DNA from: Pseudoxanthomonas sp. PXM01
GTDB taxonomy: Bacteria; Pseudomonadota; Gammaproteobacteria; Xanthomonadales; Xanthomonadaceae
Length of the DNA stretch: 64,000 nt
NCBI RefSeq assembly: GCF_014851815.1
Contig: NZ_JACVAJ010000001.1
Coordinates: forward strand, 1,612,001 to 1,676,000
Reading direction: 5' to 3'
The notes under the pieces are model-generated. The model was given only the letters and a program-made list of their open reading frames with translations, did no database searches and was not told where the DNA came from. Made by a program: the position numbers and the translations under genes. This document shows positions 29,220 through 36,307 of the stretch, one piece after another (position 1 is the first letter of the stretch; every line of letters begins with the position of its first letter).

Positions 29220-30086
29220 CTACTTTTTGTAGCGCTCGCTCGTCTCGTCGAAGGTGTAGACCACGTCATCCGCGCTGGTCATGTCGCGGACCTTCCCGGG
29301 CGAGGCGATGGTGGTGCCCTTGGAAGACACCTTCAGGGTTGGCAGGCCCTCACCCGCGCGCTCGAACGTCAGCGTCCCGGCGCTGGCGACACATGGCATG
29401 ACCTCCCCGCCATCGCATGCGTCACTGTTGTCGTCGCCGACAGGAATGCTGCCCAGATACCCCCACTGCCTGAAGCCCAGCTTGTCCACACTGTCGGGAT
29501 CGAAGAGGAGCAGGCTGAACATGCGGACATCGGTACCATTCACGAAATCCAGGGTCGGCACCGCCAGCAGGTAGCGACCGTCGCCGGTGGTGAACGACTG
29601 CGCCTTGCGCGAATCATCGACCTGCTCTGGCCGCCCCATCCTGCCGAACTCGCCGACATACCCGTCCGTATCAGGCTTGGACCACTCGGCCGTGCCGTCC
29701 TTCTCGACGCGCGTGAAAGTCGCCTGGGAAATGGCGACGTGCTCCGGATCCATCATGCCGTTGTCACCTTCCGGACCTTCGCCCTGACTCTTGCTGCCGA
29801 AGCCGGTGAAGTAGTGCTTCCCTTTCAGGTCGAACGCATGGCCATACCAGTAGCTGACCGTGGCACCGCCATCGATCTTGTAGCTGACCGCACCGTCGCC
29901 GTCGCGCTGGTAGATGAAATACAACACGCTGTCCGCGGAGGGCGGCTTCAGCTCTGACATGTCCTGATCCTTCTTCTGGGGGGCTGCATCCTGGGTCGTC
30001 GCATCTGCGGCTCGTGGCGCCTGCGCATCGCAGCCACCGGCGAGCACCGCCATCGAAACCAGGAGCAGGGAGGAAAGCTGTTTCAT
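29220..30086 (-). CDS. Lipoprotein, candidate immunity protein
   Basis: A 288-residue protein with a lipoprotein signal peptide ending in the lipobox LAGGC. The mature part is rich in Gly, Asp and beta-strand-like sequence (YWYGHAFDLKGKHYFTGF, RQWGYLGSIPVGDD) and has no enzyme motif that I recognise. It is encoded directly before the peptidoglycan-cleaving effector on the same strand. Immunity proteins of killing T4SSs are often periplasmic lipoproteins encoded beside their effector, so that role is the best inference. The ATG at 30086 is preferred over 30101 because it directly begins the basic signal-peptide region and has GAGG upstream. If the role is correct, it should block the muramidase or the peptidase. 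Confidence 0.7.
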   Translation of the reverse strand: MKQLSSLLLVSMAVLAGGCDAQAPRAADATTQDAAPQKKDQDMSELKPPSADSVLYFIYQRDGDGAVSYKIDGGATVSYWYGHAFDLKGKHYFTGFGSKSQGEGPEGDNGMMDPEHVAISQATFTRVEKDGTAEWSKPDTDGYVGEFGRMGRPEQVDDSRKAQSFTTGDGRYLLAVPTLDFVNGTDVRMFSLLLFDPDSVDKLGFRQWGYLGSIPVGDDNSDACDGGEVMPCVASAGTLTFERAGEGLPTLKVSSKGTTIASPGKVRDMTSADDVVYTFDETSERYKK

Positions 30087-30153
30087 GTGCTGAAACCTCA
30101 TGTGGTCATTTCGATTCGTTGACGCGGCGGCTCTTCGTGGATCGTCGTCGGCA

Positions 30154-30522
30154 TCAGTGGCTGATGGGGCTGTATTCGGGGCGCCCCCCTCCCTCCCACC
30201 GTCCCGAGGTGATGGCTTGCGGACACACGCTCAGGTACTGGCGGAGGGACATCGTGTCGTCCTGCGTCCAGTCCTTGCCGTAGGGATTCGGTGGCCGGCA
30301 GTAAGGCATCATCATGTACGCACCGGTGAACGGTGGCATCGGCTTCCAGCATGGCGCGGGATTCCGCTTGATGTCCTGCCCCTGCGTGCAGAACACGAAG
30401 GGATCATCCATGCGGTAGTACAGCCGCTGGTAGTAGCCGCTGGATTGCGCACCGGACTGCGCACTGAGGTCGAACAGCACCAGCAGGCCCAGCGGGATGA
30501 CGAACTTCATTCCTCGTTTCAT
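30154..30522 (-). CDS. Small secreted protein of the effector array
   Basis: A 122-residue protein with an N-terminal hydrophobic signal-peptide-like segment (FVIPLGLLVLFDLSAQ) and a mature part rich in Pro, Tyr and Met with four cysteines, including CTQGQ and YCRPPNP. No family is recognised. It lies between the lipase effector and the candidate immunity lipoprotein, on the same strand with short gaps, and is probably co-transcribed. It could be another immunity or accessory factor. Two starts are possible, 30522 and 30510. Confidence 0.6.
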   Translation of the reverse strand: MKRGMKFVIPLGLLVLFDLSAQSGAQSSGYYQRLYYRMDDPFVFCTQGQDIKRNPAPCWKPMPPFTGAYMMMPYCRPPNPYGKDWTQDDTMSLRQYLSVCPQAITSGRWEGGGRPEYSPISH

Positions 30523-30576
30523 GGCTACGTTCCTCGTAGTGCATGGACACTCTTTTCCTGCGTTCCGTCGGGAGCA

Positions 30577-31800
30577 TCAACGTGCGACGTCCATCGGCGT
30601 CGGCGTCCGCGGCTCCGCCTGGAGGTTCGGTGCGCGCTCCTGCGACGCCAGTTCGCGCTGATGCGTTTCCATCCGCTCCCGCCACGCCTGGCCTGCAGGT
30701 GACGCCTGAAGATCGCCCTGCGCCAGCTGCAGCGCTGCGGGATCGCGATCGCGTGCCGCCGTCAGCAGTATCTCCACGTCGGGATTCGCTCGCCACGCGT
30801 TGCGTGATGCGTCATCGCCCTGGCGTGGCGTGTCGACCTGTGATGTGCGACCGGTGCGCTGACGCTCACCGCGCGCCGCCGGCTCGCCTGCGGGCAGCGG
30901 GCCACGGATATGATCGATTCCATCCAGCACCAGACCGACGGGACCGCGTGCCGTCACGGTGACGCCACGACGCAGGTCGCCGACATCGTCGCGGTAGTCC
31001 GCGATGATCCGACGATGTTCCTCGGCGAGTCGTCGTGCATTCGGATCCTCCAACGCGGAACGATCCGGCCGGCCATCCCCGTCCACCGGCAGGAAGTTGT
31101 GCATGCTGTGCGAGCCGCCGGACATCACGGATGCGGTCAGCGGCATATCCCGCTGCAGGAGATCACGGACGATGTTGTCGTGGTATCCCGTCCGGTGCAG
31201 GGTCTCGATCTCCTGCGCCATCGCGTAGGTTCGCACCTGGCCATAGTGGGGACTGGCGGAACTGACGGCGTCCACGGCCATCACGTGGTTGATGACGCGA
31301 TCGCCTCCCTCCGGGATCCGCCGGTCCAGACTGGCCGCGCCGTAGGCATTGAATGTTTCTCCGCGCAGATCGAAGTGGTGCGCTGATACCTGCGCCAGCG
31401 TGCCGCCAAGCGAATGCCCCGTGACCGTCACTTCGGGAGCGGTCCTGCCAGGCTCGCGCCCTATTCGTTCGGCGTACTCGACGGCGCGACGCGTCAGCTC
31501 GACCGCATCGCCCGCCTGACTGTTGGTGCGCGTGAACACCATGCCCGCATCGGCGATCACGCCATCACGGAACGCCTCGCGACCGAACTCGGTGCCACGA
31601 TGGGCCACGACCACCGCACCACTGCCTTCATGCTGGTAGATGGTGCCCTGGTAACCCGTGCGCGGATTGTCGACGTAGTCCACCACGCGATAGCGCTCGC
31701 CGCCGACCACCACGTCCTTGTTGAGCAGATCGTGCATCTGCCCGCCACGATCGTAGCTGTGGTCCGCCAGATGGGCGTACTGCTGTGGGGTGAGTCCCAT
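30577..31800 (-). CDS. Candidate T4SS lipase effector (class 3 lipase)
   Basis: A 407-residue alpha/beta-hydrolase without a signal peptide. The nucleophile elbow is TVTGHSLGGTLAQ, with Ser130. A likely Asp is D177 (VMAVDAVS), and the His is H231 or H234 (GGSHSMHNF). This is the pattern of phospholipase-type effectors used by killing T4SSs. Residues 341-377 (DVEILLTAARDRDP to QAWRERM) align without gaps to the tail of the peptidoglycan-cleaving effector, followed by a Gln/Pro-rich end, so this region is a candidate secretion signal. The canonical XVIPCD cannot be confirmed by eye. The upstream gene, two bases away, encodes a secreted protein that is probably its immunity protein. An N-terminal relative lies at 32452-32715. 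Confidence 0.85.
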   Translation of the reverse strand: MGLTPQQYAHLADHSYDRGGQMHDLLNKDVVVGGERYRVVDYVDNPRTGYQGTIYQHEGSGAVVVAHRGTEFGREAFRDGVIADAGMVFTRTNSQAGDAVELTRRAVEYAERIGREPGRTAPEVTVTGHSLGGTLAQVSAHHFDLRGETFNAYGAASLDRRIPEGGDRVINHVMAVDAVSSASPHYGQVRTYAMAQEIETLHRTGYHDNIVRDLLQRDMPLTASVMSGGSHSMHNFLPVDGDGRPDRSALEDPNARRLAEEHRRIIADYRDDVGDLRRGVTVTARGPVGLVLDGIDHIRGPLPAGEPAARGERQRTGRTSQVDTPRQGDDASRNAWRANPDVEILLTAARDRDPAALQLAQGDLQASPAGQAWRERMETHQRELASQERAPNLQAEPRTPTPMDVAR

Positions 31801-31802
31801 GA

Positions 31803-32441
31803 TCAGGCCTCCCTGGCGGTCAGCACGATGCCGAAGAACTCATCGCGCTGGTCTACCGGCACTTTCTGCAGGTCCGGCTGGCCGAAATCCCGGAAGCCTT
31901 CCGCGCCGGCTTCCCTCGGATAGCGTGCCTTCCAGTAATGGAACGCTTTCGGCGCGCCCTGCGGCAGCTCGTCTCCGTTGAGCTTGGCGATGAAATGGGT
32001 ATCGCCTTGGTCGCCCGGCGCGCGTAGCTGCACCTGCGCCTGGATCAGCGCCCATCGGCACACGCCGCGGCCGTGGTACTCGGCGTCGACCATGCCGTCG
32101 GTGTAGAACGTGCCGCTGTACTCGCTGTCGGACACGCGCTCGAGACGGAACGGGATGTCGTGCGTCGGCACGGGCGAGGTATGACCGCCGGGATTGTCCT
32201 TCGGCGGCGGCAGACACTCCTTGTTGACGACATCGTACTGGGCGGCGCTGGACACCACCTCCAGCGGGCCGGGTGCGCCCTCGATACGCAGCGTCAGCCG
32301 ATAAGCCTGACGCGGGGCGGGATTCTCGGTGAATTGCGGGCTGGTCTGGCTGTTCATGGCACCACTGCATGCGGTAGGGAAAAGAAGGGACATCGCGAGC
32401 AGGTACGTAGGCCTGCGCACGGGCCGTAGGGAGGTCGTCAT
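31803..32441 (-). CDS. Secreted protein, probable immunity protein for the lipase effector
   Basis: A 212-residue protein with a signal peptide ending FPTACSGAM; the Cys fits a weak lipobox. The mature part contains NPGGHTSPVPTHDIPF and YHGRGVCRWALIQAQVQL, which recur in the paralogue at 32712-33344. It is two bases upstream of the lipase effector gene. Location, export and pairing make it the probable protector of the periplasm against that lipase. GAGGAA lies six bases before the ATG. Confidence 0.75.
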   Translation of the reverse strand: MTTSLRPVRRPTYLLAMSLLFPTACSGAMNSQTSPQFTENPAPRQAYRLTLRIEGAPGPLEVVSSAAQYDVVNKECLPPPKDNPGGHTSPVPTHDIPFRLERVSDSEYSGTFYTDGMVDAEYHGRGVCRWALIQAQVQLRAPGDQGDTHFIAKLNGDELPQGAPKAFHYWKARYPREAGAEGFRDFGQPDLQKVPVDQRDEFFGIVLTAREA

Positions 32442-32451
32442 GACGAGTTCC

Positions 32452-32715
32452 TCATCGCGTCAGCTCTGCGGGCGTCTGCGGCTCGAGCGGCTGGCGATGA
32501 ACGTCCTGTTGTTGATGTGCGACCGCCTCCTCATCGCTTTCGACATGCGGATAGATCGTTCCTTGATGGCCGGTTCGCGCACTGTCCACGAAGCGGAGGA
32601 CTTTATACTTCCCACCTTCCACTTCGACCACCTTGCCCACGAGCTGTCGCACGTCACATGCGCGATCGTAGCTGTGCTCCGTGAGGTTGGTGTACTGATG
32701 CGATCCAGGTCTCAT
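32452..32715 (-). pseudogene. Internally deleted remnant of a lipase effector
   Basis: An 87-residue open frame whose first ~65 residues match the N-terminus of the lipase effector (HSYDR, RTG-QGTIY, AVAH shared) and whose last ~20 residues match the very end of that effector (EPxTP...R). The catalytic Ser, Asp and His and the whole central domain are missing. The simplest explanation is an in-frame deletion of ~320 codons after duplication. It overlaps the upstream probable immunity gene by four bases. It may still be translated, but it cannot be a lipase. Confidence 0.8.
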
Positions 32716-33344
32716 CGCCCGGCCTCCGCGGCGGTTATCGAGACGGAGAAGAGGTCCCCCCGCAGGTCTTCCCGGATGTCTTTCCTGCTCGTCACTCCGT
32801 AGTCCGGGAAATCTTCCAGGGAGGAGCGCGGATAGCCGCCTTTCCAGTAGTAGACCGTCTTGGCGCCACCGCTGGACAGTTCATCCTTGTCCAGGCTGAC
32901 GATGAACCGGGTCTCGCCATCAGCGCCACTTGCCTTCAGTTGCACCTGCGCCTGGATCACTGCCCATCGACAGATACCGCGACCGTGGTAGTCCTCATCG
33001 ATCATCCCATCCGCATGGAAAATGCCCGTGTATTCGGTATCCGAGACGCGCTCCAGCTGAAACGGGATGTCATGGGTGGGGACCGGGGAAAGATGGCCTC
33101 CCGGGTTGTCATTTGGCACGGGCAGGCATGCCGGGGTGACGACGTCGTGCTGCGTCGCGCTGACCGTCACCTTGAGGGGGCCGGGCGCGTCGTGTATGTG
33201 CATGCGAAACCGGTACGCCTGCACCGGGCTGGGGTTTTCCTTGTATTGGGGCCGCTGTTTCTTGTCCATGGCGTCACTGCATGCAGTTCCTGAGATCAAC
33301 AGAAATCCGAGAAGACAGGCCATCCATCGTTGATTCGACACCAC
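32712..33344 (-). CDS. Secreted protein, paralogous probable immunity protein (orphan)
   Basis: A 210-residue protein, a clear paralogue of the one at 31803-32441 (shared NPGGH-SPVPTHDIPF, LERVSD-EY and YHGRG-CRWA-IQAQVQL). The signal peptide ends ISGTACSDAM. The GTG at 33344 is chosen because GGAGGAG lies five bases upstream; an ATG further upstream has no ribosome binding site. Its partner effector is reduced to a remnant, so this looks like an orphan immunity gene kept to resist kin or rivals that still carry the full effector. A lipobox is weak. Confidence 0.75.
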   Translation of the reverse strand: MVSNQRWMACLLGFLLISGTACSDAMDKKQRPQYKENPSPVQAYRFRMHIHDAPGPLKVTVSATQHDVVTPACLPVPNDNPGGHLSPVPTHDIPFQLERVSDTEYTGIFHADGMIDEDYHGRGICRWAVIQAQVQLKASGADGETRFIVSLDKDELSSGGAKTVYYWKGGYPRSSLEDFPDYGVTSRKDIREDLRGDLFSVSITAAEAGR

Positions 33345-33367
33345 TGAATCTCCTCCGCATGAAGGCC

Positions 33368-33877
33368 TCATCGCCGTAGAATCGGTGCCGTGCAATTCGA
33401 GTAGATGACACGGCATTCATGCCCGCCATTTCCATTTCGGCAAATGGGAAGAACCAGTCGACTCGCCTCTTCTATCGTTGGAGCATCCTGGTAGAACCCG
33501 ACCATCCTTCCCTGCAGTTCCACGGGCTCCGCAATCACGGCACAGGTGTTCTCGTAGGAGAAAACTGCCTTGCAGCCTTTTCCGCCCATTGACTCGCACT
33601 TCCTTACAGCCGCCTTCTGAGCGGAGCTACGCGAAGACTCACCCGTCGACGCTCCCACCTTTGAAGAAAGAACATCCTCTGCCATTGCCCCCCACGTAAG
33701 CATCCAGCGTGGCGCGCGAGCAGGAGGCGCAGTAGTTCCACCCGTAGGCAAACATTGGGAGTTTCCCGGCGTCACGCCTTGCGGGCAGGCTGTCTGCGCG
33801 AAGGCAGAAGAGCTACCGGCAGCCAGAGCAACGCCAGCCATCAAGATCCGGGAATGACATGCGCGACGACCGATCAT
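33368..33877 (-). CDS. DUF4189 exported protein (copy 2)
   Basis: A 169-residue protein with a signal peptide ending AFAQT, then ACPQGVTPGNSQCLPTGG, then a DUF4189-like domain (~55-165) with WGAMAED, CESMGGKGCKAVF and NTCAVIAEP. Six or more cysteines suggest disulfide bonds in the periplasm. It is 8 bp downstream of a close paralogue and upstream of the effector/immunity genes. Function is unknown; it may be an immunity or accessory protein of the T4SS locus. Confidence 0.75.
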   Translation of the reverse strand: MIGRRACHSRILMAGVALAAGSSSAFAQTACPQGVTPGNSQCLPTGGTTAPPARAPRWMLTWGAMAEDVLSSKVGASTGESSRSSAQKAAVRKCESMGGKGCKAVFSYENTCAVIAEPVELQGRMVGFYQDAPTIEEASRLVLPICRNGNGGHECRVIYSNCTAPILRR

Positions 33878-33885
33878 GTCCCGCT

Positions 33886-34386
33886 CTAGTTAACCAGCAC
33901 TGGAAGGGAACAGTTCGAGTAATTGACCTTACAAGGCCTGCCATTAAGTGCGCCGCACCTCGGTAGCGCAAGACTGGAAGCCTCCTCGATGTCCTTGCCA
34001 TTTTGATAGTAGGCAATGGAACTACCTGCGGCGTCGATTGGCTCTGCCACGACAGCACAACTGTTCTTGTAATCGTACGCAGGCTTGCAGTTGATCCCAC
34101 CCATCGCGACGCACTTTCTCTTCGCTTCGCGTCTTGCCGCTGCTTTCGTCAGTTGGCCTACCGAGGTTCCGACATACCCCTTCTCTTCGTCTTCCGCCAT
34201 GGCACCCCAGGTTGTGCGCCAGCGGGGTGGCGGCGCTGCCTGCTCTCCCGGCGCGCCAGTTGGCAGGCACTGCGAGCTACCAGGAGTTACTCCTTGCGGG
34301 CAAGCCATTTGCGCCGACACACTGGCCCCGCACATCAGAAGTCCGAGGGACGCGCATCTCCACAAGATCAAACCTCGGAGTCTCAT
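33886..34386 (-). CDS. DUF4189 exported protein (copy 1), coupled to virB6
   Basis: A 166-residue protein similar along its length to the next gene: a signal peptide ending VSAQM, ACPQGVTPGSSQCLPTG, and a DUF4189-like domain with WGAMAED, CVAMGGINCKPAY and NSCAVVAEP. Its ATG overlaps the virB6 stop by four bases, so it is translated with the secretion machine. Tandem duplication inside a killing-system operon suggests a role in defence or assembly; the function is unknown. Confidence 0.75.
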   Translation of the reverse strand: MRLRGLILWRCASLGLLMCGASVSAQMACPQGVTPGSSQCLPTGAPGEQAAPPPRWRTTWGAMAEDEEKGYVGTSVGQLTKAAARREAKRKCVAMGGINCKPAYDYKNSCAVVAEPIDAAGSSIAYYQNGKDIEEASSLALPRCGALNGRPCKVNYSNCSLPVLVN

Positions 34387-35453
34387 GAGTACGTCCTCGA
34401 CGATGTTTGTGCTGCCGCGGACGGAGCGCCCGCATCCGCCCTCTCAATGGGCGCCTGTGTTGTCGGATACATCGATCTACCCTGTCCGGGCTGCATCGCC
34501 TGCCCTTGCCCAAACGCGTTGTACGCCATGAACTGACCGACCGTCCCTTGGAAGAACGCGGCGGCCATGGGTGGCACCGTGACCAGGAACAGCGTCATCA
34601 GCAGGCCGAGTCCGCCCTGCTGCATGGCCATGCTGCTCACACCCTGTGGCGACGCTTGTGCCGCGAGCGCCACCAGGTACTGGGCTACGTAGGCGCCTGC
34701 GACCGCCCCAAGCAGTTTCGAGATCATCGAGACCGTGAAGCTGAGTACCGCCAGCGAGAACATCGTGCCGATGCCGTACCAGACCCATTTCTGGAACATG
34801 CCCTTCGTCTGTTCGAATCCAAGGCACAGGATGAAGAACGGCCCGAAACCGACGAACAGCGCCATCGCCATCTTGTACATCAACAGGATCGCGCCACCCA
34901 TCAATGACGGTCCTGCGACGCCCACGCCGGTGAACCACATGGTCCGGGTCTTGGCTGCCTGCAGCGTTTCATCGAAGCTGGTGTACAGCGCATCGATGGC
35001 CACCATCGCGGCTTCCATCTGCTGCAGGTTGTCGTCGATGGTGTCTTCCGGGCCTTCGTCCTCGTTGGTCACCAGCTGGTTGATGGTGCGTGGCATGTCG
35101 TCGGTCAGCAGCTGATGGATGCTGCTGCTGCCCAGCGCGAAGGTCGTGGCCACCGTGATGATCAACACCCACTTCAGCGATTTGACTACCAGCTCCATCA
35201 TGAACTGCCGCGACTGGCCGGTGACGATGCGATACCCCTGCAACAGCACCCAGAGCGTCAGCAGGACGAAGGCCACGCCGCCCACCCACTCGGCCATCGC
35301 ACCGAGCAGGTTGTCGCGGAAGACGCTGATCTCCTCGTCCACCCAATCGAAGATGAGGCGGAAGAACGCCCAGCGCTCGACGGCGCCTATCGCCGCCTCC
35401 ATGCTCCTCAGCAGGAAGGCGAGCCCGTTGTCCAATGAAGGCAAGTGCACCAT
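34383..35453 (-). CDS. virB6: T4SS inner-membrane protein VirB6
   Basis: A 356-residue polytopic protein with a soluble N-terminal part (MVHLPSLDNGLAFLLRS) and about five to six membrane segments, including LLGAMAEWVGGVAFVLLTLWVLLQGYRI and MAMALFVGFGPFFILCLGFEQTKGMFQKW. This matches the VirB6/TrbL family, which forms part of the inner-membrane core and passes substrate to the pilus base. It is the last canonical vir gene and is coupled by ATGA to the DUF4189 gene. Confidence 0.93.
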   Translation of the reverse strand: MVHLPSLDNGLAFLLRSMEAAIGAVERWAFFRLIFDWVDEEISVFRDNLLGAMAEWVGGVAFVLLTLWVLLQGYRIVTGQSRQFMMELVVKSLKWVLIITVATTFALGSSSIHQLLTDDMPRTINQLVTNEDEGPEDTIDDNLQQMEAAMVAIDALYTSFDETLQAAKTRTMWFTGVGVAGPSLMGGAILLMYKMAMALFVGFGPFFILCLGFEQTKGMFQKWVWYGIGTMFSLAVLSFTVSMISKLLGAVAGAYVAQYLVALAAQASPQGVSSMAMQQGGLGLLMTLFLVTVPPMAAAFFQGTVGQFMAYNAFGQGQAMQPGQGRSMYPTTQAPIERADAGAPSAAAQTSSRTYS

Positions 35454-35512
35454 GTTTCATTCCTTCGTATGGCGGCGACGCATCCTGCGTCGCTGCCCGT
35501 GTCCCGATCAGG

Positions 35513-36286
35513 TCAGTTGCGGCGCGTGGACTGCACGGCATCCAGCGCTAGCTTCAACGTGCCGATGCCGACTGCGCCGCCGATGATGCCGCCGAGTCCG
35601 CCTGACGTGTCTCCCTTTCCGTCCAGTGCCTGCTGCGCAAGCGTCTTGCTGGCTTCCTGCAGGTAGCCGATGCGCGCGACGTAGGCATCCATGTAGGTCT
35701 GCTGCTGCTGGCGATCGATCTCCATCTGCGACATGAGCAGCAGGATGCGGTTCGTGTTGTCCTGCAGTTTGCCGACCTCATGGCTGCGGATGTTGCCGCG
35801 CTGCCGCTTGAGCTCGTCCAGGTAACGCTGGCGTTGCGTGGTGACGTCGTACATCTTCAGCGAGTAGTTGTACTTCGCCAGTTCCGTGTTCACGATCTCG
35901 CGGCACAGCTGGTACTGCTGCTGGGCGATGCCGCTGCTGGCCTGCTTGCAGCGGTTGTCGGCATTCATGTTGACGCCGCTCTGGGTCGGCTGCGCGTGCT
36001 GAAGCTTCTCCTCCGGCTCAGGCGCGGCCTTGCTGTCGTCGTTGTTGCCGTTGAACGATTCGAAGACCTGCTGCTGGTACAGCTCACGCAGGTTTCCGTT
36101 CACCGTACCGTTGCCATTGCCGTTCGCACTCGTCGTGCCGATGCGGCCGTTCATGTCCTGGAGCTTGGTGTTGGCGGCGTTGTCTACCACCCGCCATTGC
36201 GCCTGTGCGCTGGCAGCGGTACCGAGCCCCATGATCAGCAGGGCGATGGCGATGCAGGTGGCGGTATGCGATGTCGGCTGGTTCAT
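35513..36286 (-). CDS. virB5: T4SS VirB5-type protein
   Basis: A 257-residue exported protein with a signal peptide ending ASAQAQW. The mature part contains Gly-Asn-rich sequence and then a long helical region (about 100-225), as in VirB5 minor pilins that sit at the pilus tip. It lies between virB4 and virB6, the usual place for virB5. Sequence similarity across VirB5 proteins is weak, so the assignment rests on position and helical character. Confidence 0.85.
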   Translation of the reverse strand: MNQPTSHTATCIAIALLIMGLGTAASAQAQWRVVDNAANTKLQDMNGRIGTTSANGNGNGTVNGNLRELYQQQVFESFNGNNDDSKAAPEPEEKLQHAQPTQSGVNMNADNRCKQASSGIAQQQYQLCREIVNTELAKYNYSLKMYDVTTQRQRYLDELKRQRGNIRSHEVGKLQDNTNRILLLMSQMEIDRQQQQTYMDAYVARIGYLQEASKTLAQQALDGKGDTSGGLGGIIGGAVGIGTLKLALDAVQSTRRN

Positions 36287-36307
36287 GGTTATGTCCTCGG
36301 CTATCCG

